Shown here piece by piece: positions 33,861-44,914 of a stretch of DNA of 64,000 nucleotides. The notes below the pieces were generated by a model, which worked only from the letters and a program-made list of their open reading frames with translations, made no database searches and was not told the DNA's origin. The translations under genes were made by a program, and so were the position numbers. Location: NCBI GenBank assembly GCA_973895155.1, contig OZ316892.1:2356001-2420000 (forward strand), written 5' to 3'. How positions within the stretch are numbered: the first letter of the stretch is position 1; each line of letters opens with the position of its first letter. This stretch comes from Marsupella aquatica (taxonomy: Eukaryota; Marchantiophyta).

Positions 33861-35146
33861 GATAAGCAGGTTACGATGGAGAAAATATCGTATATTTTTC
33901 AGAAATGAAACCTAGCCCATCAGCCCTATTCGAAGGGCTCAAAATCAAAAAATATTATTTTCTTAGATTAATTAATATGTTTTTAATCCTGTCATTTAAG
34001 ATGGTATATCACGTGTCATATGTTAGAAGAGCAAGGTTTTAACACGAAAAAGATAGTGGACAATTATACTCATTTGGAGAAATATCACAATATGTCTAGA
34101 CATCATATTAGAAAGAACCATCCAATCTAATTGGGATGAAATATTTGGTTGCCATCATGCAAAGAAGAAACCACATACTATACCTAAGCATACAAATCTA
34201 GGAGTAAAGCAAACTGGGACCCAAAAGATATTTCAAAACAAGACACATGGGATCATGCACCTTTTCATATCCATAAGGGAACACAAAAGGTTACCACTAA
34301 ACTATTTTTTCTATTCTATAAAATAATATACCCAGCTGAAGAATGTTAAATTGTAGCATATATATGTCAGTGTAAGATCCAATTTACTATCTGAATAAAC
34401 AAAAAACCAAATCCTTGCATATTTTAGAGATTTTCTTGACCAACAGGCTAGTGTGAGAAAAGAATGTTGTGCAAGGCTGAGATTTTATTGTTTCTTAAAT
34501 GTGGTGATATGTGTGATCTTGTTTCTTAAATGTGTGATCTTCCAGCAAATCATAATAAAGACCGTGTTTATTTTGAAGTCACCATCAAGTATATAAGAGA
34601 TGTAGCACTCCCTTTTGTTGTATCACAAAATGCATAGCTACACAGGCCCAGCTCAGCTCAAGAAGAATCAGTAGTCAAGCATGCTCACACACTATTTTTT
34701 TCTACGAATAGCATCTGGTATATAGATTGATGAGAGGAATTTAAATCACTTAGACTCTTTTCCAGAATGAAAGAGCTTGATGGATAATTCTGACAATAGG
34801 ATAAGCCGTTGCCAATGCTGGTCTAATCAGACGATCAACACAGAAATCCAGGGATCATTCCAAGCAAGGTCCCTATTATATATGACGGCTGCTCCAAAGC
34901 TTCAAGCTGGGTTGATGCCCATGGTCAAACTCTGCCAGACGATAAGTATAACTCTGGAATTGACACAACAGCAGAGCCACCTGACCAATATGAGGGTGAT
35001 GGGAATGGTAGCAAGGTGAACCAATAAATTTGTGGTATATTTTCACAGCTTGCACATGAAAACTTTAATATCACAGGTTACTTGTTGGGTCAGCAAAAGA
35101 CTTGATGGGCCCCTCTAGGTAAACATATCTGACTAGTACTTCACTT

Positions 35147-35186
35147 CTCAATTGGACTTCCTGGGGCTCAATTGGACTTCCTGGGG
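35147..35186. repeat. 20-bp perfect tandem duplication
   Basis: CTCAATTGGACTTCCTGGGG occurs twice without a gap (35147-35166 and 35167-35186). Confidence 0.95.
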
Positions 35187-36699
35187 CCCTTGTCCCTGTA
35201 ACCATTCCTTATCACCTGTGTGAATACTTTTTTCCTTGTTTGATTCTAACGTGGTAGGTAGAGCTATGTAAGTAGTACTCCAGGTGTACTCCCTCCAATT
35301 ATTTTGGAGTGTAAACTTGTTTGAAAATGTTTATATAAAGGAAGTAGGGAATTACTTAGCCACTGTCACTCCCATATTCATTTTATTCTTGTTTTGAAAC
35401 ACTTCTGCATATAAGTTGCATATAAGGTACGTAGTACTTAGTCTCTTTATCTTTTCTTATGTTTTACAAAGTACTCATGCTTGAAAGTACTTCTTCAAGT
35501 ATCATTTTGCCTGAATGATTTTGAGTGCTCTCTGGGTGCTATTTTTTAAAAGTTGTATTTTGTAAGAAAATCACATGGGGACTCAAATAATTAATTCATG
35601 GTGTTTTTGCTTAAGGTTTTTGTGCAAACAAATCACATGACGTGAGCATTTTTTTGGTGTTATTCTTGTAATTTCTCACTTTTTGACATTCCTCTCATTT
35701 ACCATGAGACTTTGTTCCCACAATTTTGGGAAAAAGTACTAAAAATGGTGAAATCTGTAACCACATTTTTGTCTTGGCTAGTGTGGGTTTAAAGTGAGAT
35801 CTTAAGCAATGTAGGTGATATCCATAGTCCCTCCAGGTTAGCTTCTAGTGGTTCCGCAAGAGAATTTTGTGAATGATATTTGAAGAATATTCCAAGTATC
35901 TTAATATGATGTTTCTGTGACATTATCTTTATAATTAAAAACTAAATCAAAAGAATAATATGTTGGGTTGCAATGTTTCTTGGTATAAGAAAGAGTATTT
36001 ATGGACCCCATTGGAAGTTATTTCCAAAATTCTTGGCCCAAGATGCACCTATATTCACATTAGCATGATTTGTCACAAACAAAAACTGTTAGTTATACAA
36101 TAATAACTAAATTTTACTATTCCTGTTTGAGACAAGGCAAAGAAAAATAGTTAGACCTTGTAACTATCAAAACAATGGAAAATTGAAAGATAAAATTTCA
36201 AGTAAACAAAGACAAGGGTAAATTAGGGGTGAAAGAAAATAATATTTGGATGACTTGTAGCTAATATATCAGTGTTTTCTGGTAATCTATTTCAATTTTT
36301 TAAATTAATTTACACATTTTTGAAATAATGACAAGTAGAAAGAAATTCTTCACTTACTCTACCATTTACGAAGATAACATAAGAAACCCAAAAACCTTTT
36401 TAATTTTTCTAACATTTACTAAGGTAAACTTTGGCTACTATGGATAGAGCAGTAACAAGCAAAACTAAGCAACACCATAACTAGTATAGGAATACCCAGG
36501 GACTCTAAGACCTTTCAATTACTATGGACAACATAATATTTTGCATGAACTATACCTAAGGTTACATGTAGTAAAGACCTAGAGGTACCAAGGGAACCAT
36601 TTTGCATGGAGAATTGCCCTAAGCATTACCATGAATGAACTGCTATTTGTCTTCAATGAAAATTATCCTAATTGCTTTTAAAATTCACTTCATTTAGAG

Positions 36700-38861
36700 T
36701 CTTCCTCCATGCCCCGCGTTGTTTTGCTGGTGGCCCCTCCGGCTATGTCTTTGAGCATTTTCGTGATTTATTCCCCCCTGAGGATCCTCAGTTTGGTTTT
36801 CCAGTTTTCTTCTCCTTTTGCTAGTGTATTGCAGCCGGTCGTTTGCCTCCTCCCGTCTCTCGGCTCTTGAGTGCTTCTCGTTTATTGGCCATGGCTAAGT
36901 CTTCACCGGGTGTTCGACCAATTGCTATTGGGGAGGTTTTTCTTCGTCTTGTGTCTTGCACACTTTCCTCACAGTTTCGCTCTGCATTATCGGATCATCT
37001 CTCTCCACATCAGTTTGCAGTTGGCGTTCCTGCCGGTTGTGAGACAGTTATTGCGGGTATTCGAGCTACATTGGACCTCCACCCTGATTGGGTTGTCCTC
37101 CAGGTTGATGTCTCTAACGCTTTTAATACGGTTTCTCGGGCAGCCATTTTTCGTGCTTTGAGGGCGGCGGATCCAGACATCCAGTCCCTGATCCCCTTTG
37201 TCCGTTGTTTTTATGGACTCGAGGCCCCACTCTTCTATAGTCATCACTCCTCTACAGGTGTGTATACCACTCTTTCCTCTGCAGAAGGTACACGTCAGGG
37301 TGACCCTTTGGGTGGGCCTCTTTTTGCCATTGCCCATTTTACAGCTTTACGGGAAGCTGCCATGGCCCACCCCCAGTGTATCTTCCCCTCCCTTTCAGAT
37401 GACACCCACATCATTGGTCCTCCTGCCGCGGTTACTTCTGCCCTCGCCACTCTTTCCACCCATTTGATGGGCCTCGGTTTACGAGTTCAGCCTGTGAAGA
37501 GTCGTGCATGGAGTCCAGCTGGGTTACCCTCTGATCTTGTGCTTCCCCCAGGGTTCTTACGTCCAGCCGATGGTCTTCGGGTCCTTGGCTCCCCAGTCGG
37601 TACCGCCTCCTTTTGCTCATCTTTCATCGTTGACTCTATACAGGCTGCCTTAGCCCATACTCCTATGCTCCCTAAGTTAGCAGATTCTCAGGTAGCATTT
37701 GGGATGTTGTTGAGGTGCATCCACCCTCGTGCGTCTTATCTGGCTAGGACGCATCCCCCTACCGAGGATCTTTGTCTCCACCTTCGAGCATTTGATGTCT
37801 CCATTCGTCAGACCCTGGCCTCTCTTTTAGGTCCGGGTACGTTGCTCTCATCTCCGTGGCTTCATCGACAACTCAGTCTTCCTATTTCGCAGGGTGGTTT
37901 TGGGCTTACTTCCATTGAGAGCCTTGCACCTTTGGCCTTTTTGGGTGCGTGGGCGGCCGCCTTCTCGTTGTTGGCCGATCGTTTTCTTATTGAGGATCGC
38001 CCTTTTTTACTTTCATCTCTCATGGAGGTAGAGGAGGGTTCCCTCCCGTTTCAGGTTCATTTGCGCGCAGCAAGGTCCTCCTTACCAGATCCTGTTCGCG
38101 CCGCGTTACCTTCTTTCCAGGAGTTTTTATCCTTGGATCCCGTTCGTCTTCAGGCAGACCTCGCTGGGCGTATGCACACTTTCACCCTTTCCAGCATCCT
38201 CTCCGAGGCACCTGACACGGACCGAGCTCGGATTCTTTCTTTCGGAGGGAAGGGCGCAGGTGGATGGCTTCAGGCCAATCCAGTCATTCCTCATTTGCGG
38301 ATGTCTTCAACGGAGTTCTCCACAGCCATGCGTCTTCGTCTGGGGCTGCCCCACCCACTTCTTGCAGGTTTACCTCCTTCTTGCACTTGTGGGAAGCCTT
38401 GTGATGCCACAGGTGTCCATCTTCTTCGGTGCAGTTTGGGAGGTGAAACCATTATTGTTCACGACGCTGTGCGAGATGCGACTGCTCAGGTTCTCTTTGG
38501 CTCTTTGGTATGCGTGCAGCGGGAGGTGGTACTCGAGTTACCTGGTCCTCCATCACAGCGGTTACGGGTGGATCTTACCATGGTCCGTGAGGGTCAACGT
38601 ACTTTGGCAGATGTTGTGGTGGCAAACCCATTGCGCCAAGACATCATTGGGACAGCGGCAACTACGGCAGGGGCAGCAACGTCACGTGCGGCAACAACAA
38701 AGGAGGCCAAATATGCTGCACGAGCTTCATCCGACAGCTTCCTCCCCCTTGCTGTGGAGCTATTTGGGCGTCTTCATCCTCAGTTTGATGGGCTTCTTCG
38801 GCAAGCTGCCCGGGATGTTCATGGCCAAATGGGTCCCACCGGACCCCGCTTTCTATTTTGA
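36700..38861 (+). pseudogene. LINE reverse transcriptase, N-truncated with an in-frame stop
   Basis: The frame reads FAGGPSGYVFEHFRDLF before a TAG at 36822-36824, then stays open to 38861. Reverse transcriptase blocks present: GVRPIAIGE, VDVSNAFN (motif A aspartate), GTRQGDPLGG (motif B) and SDDTH (motif C, two aspartates kept, with SDD where ADD is common in LINEs). Near the C-terminus there is a zinc-binding-like CTCGKPCDATGVHLLRC with a further histidine. The enzyme core looks intact, so decay is recent or minor, but the missing N-terminus and the stop make this copy non-autonomous. No ATG starts the open part; the TTG at 36843 is only a frame artefact. Confidence 0.85.
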
Positions 38862-39278
38862 CCACGCACTTTCGCCAACGCATTTCAGTCACCTTACAGC
38901 GTGCTCAAGCTCGGGCCATCTATCGTCGATCTCTTACAGTGGGTGCTAGTGTGCCTCCGCAGCGGCTAGCTCCCCTTGAGGATGTTCCAATCCCACTTGC
39001 CGATCTAGTTTTGACTCTTGATGTGGACCATTAGCTTTTTGCCACAATCGGTAGGAATGATGAGGACCTCGGTCCGCTTGGGTTAGTTTTAGTCTCTCTT
39101 TCTTGGTTTTTAGGGGTTCCCTATTGTTCATTTCTTACTTTTAGTTCCTCTTTCTTGGTGTTTAGTGGTTCCCTTTTGCTCACTTCTTTTTCGATTGGTT
39201 TTGTCCACTTGGGCCCTCTTTTGTTTGTTCATTTGTACTCTCTTTGGTCCCTTTGTATATAAAAAGTGTGTATATTTT
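36700..39278 (+). mobile_element. 5'-truncated non-LTR (LINE) retrotransposon
   Basis: The copy contains the C-terminal part of a LINE polyprotein and a 3' untranslated tail ending TATATAAAAAGTGTGTATATTTT-like, with no poly(A). The 5' boundary is near 36700, where protein-like sequence starts abruptly after AT-rich DNA. A possible short target duplication ATTTAGA lies near 36693 and 39287, but the same word follows the other tail copy near 31791, so it may be part of the element. The endonuclease region is absent. Confidence 0.8.
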
Positions 39279-41212
39279 CTCTTCTAATTTAGAATACTCC
39301 ATTTCATTTTTGTCGTTTCATCTATCTATTCTAATGAGCAACTCTTCATGATTCCACATAGGTCAATAAAATTTATGTATATAATCAAGGGATCCTCAAA
39401 TTAATTTGCAGTGATCTAATTATGGCATTGCAATATAATCAAAATATAGCACTCACAATTGCATATATTAAATGTATTTCTTTGAAGGAATTTTTTGGAG
39501 AAATACACCATTGTATTGTATACTTTATAAATTCTGGTAAACTGCAACAATAAGGATATTTATCTACGTATTACTCCTCAGTTGTTAGCAGTACTTGTGG
39601 AGGACACGTGTAATGCATTTTCATTATTTTTGGTACATAACTCACTCGGCTTGCCATTTGAACATTAATGCAGATCAAAAAAATTAATTTCATCATTTGT
39701 CACTTGAGTAACAATAATGTTTTTTAATCCTCTCAGTAAGATAGAATACTTATCCTTTTAATTTACTACAGGACAAGAGAACTAGACTAGTTCCGGGATG
39801 AACAGAGTATAATGCTAGCCCACCTGACTACTGTAGCAGGCGTGCTATTATTTAGATGTAATTATTCACTTATTTTGTTTACTTTTGGGGGAGTGTATTT
39901 ATTGGAACTTATTGCTCAAAAAGTTTGGTAAGTTTTTGAACAGACAGAACCTCCTTAGACAGTTTCTTTCTAAATTATTTTTTGAGTGTTTTGCAGGATA
40001 CCAGAGTACCACTGATTTGAGCTTTATTTGCTATGACTTGTCAACCCTCTACCTACCATCTGCAGTGAAGCCTTTCAACCGCTTGCCAAGCTCCAACATT
40101 GGCATTGATAATTCAGTAAGAGTATTTAATTTTATTCAGATTTCTGTGACCAGTTTTGTGCGCTATCTTATTGATGCTGGCAAGGGCTCTACAATAGTGG
40201 TAACTTGGTTCTCGAATGTGAATGGTCAAAGGTTATTTCTACTTGCTTCTGGACTTTTAGGGGTGCCCATGTTGATTCGTCCAAGCCCAAAAAATTTCTC
40301 AGTCTACTTTTTCCAATATTTTGCTCATACATAATCAAAACCTGTGTATGAGGCCTATTTCAATAGAAGACATCATTTCCCAGGACATTCTCAGGGTGCT
40401 GTGTCTGGCGCTTCATTTGCTCCCCATTTCCTGAGACTGCCTGCTTATTGTACCAGCCCACCTTCTTGGGAGGCCAATGCCGGGTGCCAAATTATTTTTT
40501 GATTATTTGCTATGAGCCCTATGCCCATGCGTTGAGTGATTAGCCAGGAAAAGTAGGAACAGCAAAGCAACGATTGTGCAGGTGTTTAAGGTGGATTGAA
40601 CAGTGACAGAAAATTAGTTTTCAGCGACCAGCCAGGGCTTCTTCCTGCCCAGACTACAGTTCATAAACAGACAATCGACCAAAATGAGCGGAATTGGATA
40701 CATTAGTCTGTACAGTTGCTCAAACCAGGTTACTCGTATAGTAACTGAGGACGGACATGAGAAACAAGCAAGAGGGTTTGTGGGTGGCTTCACCAGACGT
40801 TGGGTGCACATTCATTTGCCCTCTTATAATTTGCCTCTAAGATTAAATCCAGACAGTGTAATGAGTGGGAACTGTTGTACTTGTCTTTACAAGAACTTGG
40901 GACCCATTCAGGTCTGTTTTCTACCAATCCTATATAGCAAACAATGGGTCCAAGTAAATGGTGATGCGGGGTGCTCAATTGTCCAGAAGTTTAGAGTTTA
41001 GACCACCTGCACTTTGGTCATAATATTTTCTAAAATTTGTCCCCTTCATTTCAAGATATTTGGTATGGAGTCTATGTTTAGAATACAAAGTGATCCATCA
41101 ATTTGCTTGGGTTCAAAATCACAAGTGCCCCAGTGTCTTGCAATTGCTGCCCTCATAAACATGAACAAAAAAGTTCACAAGTGCCCCCACCCTCTTGTAA
41201 AGCCACCCTCAA
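39279..41212. other. AT-rich intergenic DNA, no gene seen
   Basis: No domain or exon-like structure was recognised. The longest frames (for example 39885-40334 and 40684-41001) lack homology features and consistent composition. Confidence 0.5.
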
Positions 41213-41355
41213 CAAACACTCAACAAAGTTCTGACTTCTGGACTCTAAATTGTCGACCCTCAAAAACACGAACAAAGTTCTGACTTCTGCACTCTCAATT
41301 TTCGGCCCTCAAACACACGAACAAAAGTTCTGACTTCTGGAATCTCAATTTTCGA
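41213..41355. repeat. About 50-bp unit repeated three times
   Basis: Three diverged adjacent copies share CAAAGTTCTGACTTCTG and CTCAATTTTCG-like words. They lie upstream of the GH17 gene, about 900-1,000 bp before its start. Confidence 0.85.
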
Positions 41356-41363
41356 GGACATGA

Positions 41364-41554
41364 CACAAAACGGCTCCAAGCCGCCAAATGATGTGATTGG
41401 CGTTGCAAATGGCACGCAACAATCGATCTGCTCCACTCTGGAGAGAAAGAAAAAAATCAGTAAACCAGTCCGCTTCTCTCAGCTTTTCTATCGCTTCTCT
41501 CTCATCAATCAGCTCTGTTCGAGGAGGTGACGCAAAACGGCTCCAAGCCGCCAA
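41364..41554. repeat. Spaced direct repeat with small palindrome, GH17 upstream region
   Basis: AAAACGGCTCCAAGCCGCCAAA occurs as near-identical copies about 166 bases apart (near 41367 and 41533). The core CGGCTCCAAGCCG is an inverted repeat with a three-base loop. Position upstream of a gene is suggestive only. Confidence 0.6.
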
Positions 41555-42230
41555 AATAATGGACTTCTCACGTACGAGTGAGAAGCGAATGATGATGAGT
41601 GATGAGACGACGAGAAAGACTGAAAGAGGGACAGGGAACCGAAATTTAAGATTACGGAGCATGAGATCATTTGAGAGGGTTTGAGAGCGATGAGAGCTAC
41701 AACAGACTGAGGACACTACTGGGTACTGTACAATTCTACCAGTAAGTTGTAGCAGAAGCAGCTGAGCTAAGCTGACCGATCTACCGGCCCACAGGCTATG
41801 CCCAGCGCGCAGAACCGTCTCCTCGTACACAACTCTTCACTGCTGCCGCTCGTCTGATCTGAGCTGAGCTCAACGCAGTAGCAGCAGCATTAGCTGAGCG
41901 GGGAACGAACGGTCTTCTAGATTTCTCGTTAGCTCTCTCTCTCTCTCTCCCATGCCAATGCCAGCTCTCTCATCTCAAGCTCAAGTGTGAGAGACTCCAA
42001 GTTCCATGCATCATTGTAATAGTGGCGCAGGGAGAAGCAGTGGCATTGTGTGGCACACTTGATTTTTCCGAGGCTTGAGTTGTGTGGCAGATTCCGAGTT
42101 TCATCATCATTGGCATAAGTGGAGACTTGCATTGCGGCTGCCCCTTGGTTTTCGGGAAGAACCGGCATTGGGGGAGAGATATCTTTGTTTGTTTAGCCAG
42201 GGCGTCAAGGACCTTTAGAATCTTGTTCCA

Positions 42231-43772
42231 ATGGGATGGGGTAGGCGTTTTGCCCATGTTTGGACTCTCGTCATCGGCCTGGGAATGCTGGGTGTGGTTC
42301 TCCTCGGAGTTCCAGCTGATGCCGCGTTTGTGGGAGTTGTCTATGGATACACCGACAATGGGCCCTCTCCGAGTGAAGTCGTCCAGCTGCTCACGCAGAA
42401 TGGCATCTACCAGGTGCGGATTTACGACACGAACCCCCTCGTTCTATCCTCATTCGCAAATAGCTCGCTCGAAGTTATGGTCGGGATCACGAACCAGGAG
42501 CTCCCGGACGTCGGTCAATCCAACATCACGGCTGCCGACTGGGTGAAGTCTAACCTACTTCCTTACACTCCATACCTCAATATCACCGGCATTGCCGTGG
42601 GAAGCGAGGTTCTCACCAGCGGGAGTGGGAACCTATCGTCAATGCTGGTCCCAGCGATGAGATACGTCTATGCGGCTCTCGTCGGCGTCGGCCTCGAGTC
42701 TCTAATCAAGGTCACGACGCCGCACAATCTCGAGGTGTTGGAGAACTCATATCCTCCGTCGCAGGGCGCGTTCAACACGACCTTCCTGCCCGTCATCGTG
42801 CCATTGCTCAACTTCCTCTCCGTCACTGATTCCTTCTTCCTGGTGAACCTCTACCCCTACTTCTCGTACGAGGCCAATTCCAAGAACATCGACCTTGCGT
42901 ACGCGCTCTTCGAGCCAAACGGTGGTGTCCCAGATACTTACAACAGCAACAACAAATACTATAGCCTTTACGACGCGTTGCTCGATAGCGTCATCTCTGC
43001 CCTGGGCGCGCAGAATTCCTCGACGCTCCCCATCGTCGTCGGGGAGACGGGGTGGCCTTCCGCTGGGGATCCGAACGAGGTCGGATGCTCCATCACCAAC
43101 GCAGAAGCGTACAATGGAAATTTCGTTATGCAGGTCTACAACAATACGGGCACGCCTCTGAGACCTTTCGAAGCCTCCAGCGCATACATCTACGAGCTTT
43201 TCAACGAGGAGACTCGACCCGGACCCCTCTCGGAACGTAGCTGGGGCTTGTTCCACGCCAACACCACGCCGGTGTACGCCATCGACCTCGCGGGCTCTGG
43301 ACGAAGTATCGTCGGGGGTAACGCGACCGTCAACGCAACCTGGTGCATCGCCAAGGTCGGAGACGCTCCCCAGGATCTACAGAACGCTCTGGATTACGCC
43401 TGTGGCGATGGGGGAGCGAACTGCACTGCGATCCAGAATCAAGGGCCGTGCTGGTTCCCGGACACGGTGCAGTCGCACGCCTCATATGCCATGAACTCAT
43501 ACTTCCAGAAGATGGGGGATGATCAGGCCTCCTGCGACTTCAAAGGCCTGGGTCAAGTTACGTTCGTCGATCCGAGCTACAGCGGATGCCAATACATTCT
43601 CAACGTGACGGCACTGAATCAGAATACTGGTTCGGGGAGCTCCACACAATCCAGTGGTGCCCACCTTCTGCGGCAGCTGGAGACGGGTCTGCTTGCGACC
43701 TTTCTTCGTGTTGGCTTCGTTCTAGTTGTAAGTTTTGCTGGCCACTTTTTCTTACACCTAAGAAGTGGCTGA
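42231..43772 (+). CDS. GH17 endo-1,3-beta-glucanase with X8 (CBM43) module, secreted, possibly GPI-anchored
   Basis: Hydrolyses 1,3-beta-glucan (callose or wall glucan) outside the cell. The frame of 513 residues starts at the ATG 42231. A signal peptide (1-31) is followed by the mature start AFVGVVYGYTDNGPSP. GH17 motifs: VGSEVL with the acid E126, LYPYFSYE, and VGETGWPSAG with the nucleophile E272. A six-cysteine X8 carbohydrate-binding module runs from about 371 to 457 (C372, C391, C398, C407, C435, C453). A serine-rich linker and a hydrophobic C-terminus (about 487-510) suggest a GPI signal. A consensus donor GTAAGT at 43728-43733 inside the tail codons means the last exon could instead splice onward. 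A CT-rich microsatellite and repeats lie upstream. Several N-glycosylation sequons are present. Confidence 0.9.
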   Translation: MGWGRRFAHVWTLVIGLGMLGVVLLGVPADAAFVGVVYGYTDNGPSPSEVVQLLTQNGIYQVRIYDTNPLVLSSFANSSLEVMVGITNQELPDVGQSNITAADWVKSNLLPYTPYLNITGIAVGSEVLTSGSGNLSSMLVPAMRYVYAALVGVGLESLIKVTTPHNLEVLENSYPPSQGAFNTTFLPVIVPLLNFLSVTDSFFLVNLYPYFSYEANSKNIDLAYALFEPNGGVPDTYNSNNKYYSLYDALLDSVISALGAQNSSTLPIVVGETGWPSAGDPNEVGCSITNAEAYNGNFVMQVYNNTGTPLRPFEASSAYIYELFNEETRPGPLSERSWGLFHANTTPVYAIDLAGSGRSIVGGNATVNATWCIAKVGDAPQDLQNALDYACGDGGANCTAIQNQGPCWFPDTVQSHASYAMNSYFQKMGDDQASCDFKGLGQVTFVDPSYSGCQYILNVTALNQNTGSGSSTQSSGAHLLRQLETGLLATFLRVGFVLVVSFAGHFFLHLRSG

Positions 43773-44914
43773 TCATTGAACCGCATTTTGAGACACATGC
43801 ATTGTTCTCGGGAATGCCAACATGGATGGCAGGTCTTGGTGAATGTGAAGCCGGATTCAGTGGTCTCAGGCCATGAAAATGGTTTCTTTTCCAACTACAC
43901 TTGGATTTCTCGAAGGGTTAATAGGTTTCCCGCTATACCCATTTTAGTAGGGTGATTCGGCCGGCTTTGTAGATATACCGGAGATCGGAGTGCACGCTTT
44001 TTGAGGAGAGTCCCTTTCCTTCCCCACAAGGATAAATTCTCTGGGCAGCCGGTTGATGTAATTCCGGAAAATTTTGATTTAGGAAGACGAAATTAAATCT
44101 CAGAGTCACGTGTTTTGAATTGGAGAAGAGATCCGGAAGATTAGGAATATGAGAAGAAATTTTGGCATACGTCTCCCGCATTTTGATTCATGAAGACGAC
44201 ATTGTACCGAAAAGTATCTTACCCAGACAACTGGTGTTTGCCAGGCCTAATTTGATGTGAAAGCATTCATCTATTAGATGCGTGTATATGGTTCAGAAGT
44301 GTCAGCATAGGGAACAACATTTCTGTACCAGATAAATTAAGATCTGTTTTCGTTCCGGAAAATGAAGCAGCAGTATTGAAAAATCTCACAACAGCAGTCG
44401 CACATCTCAAATCATGTTTGGATGAGATGAGTTGTCAGCAGTTTATCATACATGGGACCAAGAAACTGAGAATAATTGAAAGCAAACGAATGCTGGTAAA
44501 GTGGTGCTCAACATGGGACATTTCTGTACTTAAATTGATCATTTCAGCATCCGTAATGGTCGAGAAGCTTCCCCTAACTTAACCTTTCAAACTTCTGACG
44601 ATTCGTCTTTTTGGAATGAAATAATAGCGTTTACCTTATTCAACCAATATGCTGTGTGGTACTACTGTCTCGTGATATATGAAAATTGCACGTGTCTCTC
44701 TATGTGTTCAAATGGCTGCTACTAGCATGTCTTAAAGTCATGGGTCTTGTTGCAGCTCAAATTAATTGCCTGCCTTCTGCTTTTGAAGTTGATGTTCTCT
44801 TCAAAAATACAAATTCAAATAATCTATGAATAATCTCTTGACCCGCTGACAGAAGTAAAAAGAAACGAATTATTGTGTTGGTGAGATACTCAGGCGAGAA
44901 GGACCACTGATCGG
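43773..44914. other. Intergenic DNA between convergent genes
   Basis: 3' flanks of the GH17 gene and of the minus-strand phosphoglycolate phosphatase gene. No exon-like or RNA-like structure recognised. Confidence 0.6.

Larger units (their letters stand above)
31790..36690. other. AT-rich gene-poor DNA
   Basis: No gene recognised over about 4.9 kb. Features seen are a C22 homopolymer, a SINE-like block near 33545-33860, and a 20-bp tandem duplication at 35147-35186. The rest is AT-rich with short unsupported frames. Confidence 0.5.

Noticed and set aside
36843-36845. TTG start for the LINE reverse transcriptase
   Set aside because: The protein-like frame continues upstream to a TAG at 36822 and beyond, so this is a truncated copy and not a real start.
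41345-41830. 161-codon minus-strand frame upstream of the GH17 gene
   Set aside because: It runs through tandem repeat and promoter-like DNA, has no recognisable motif, and opposes a well-supported gene.
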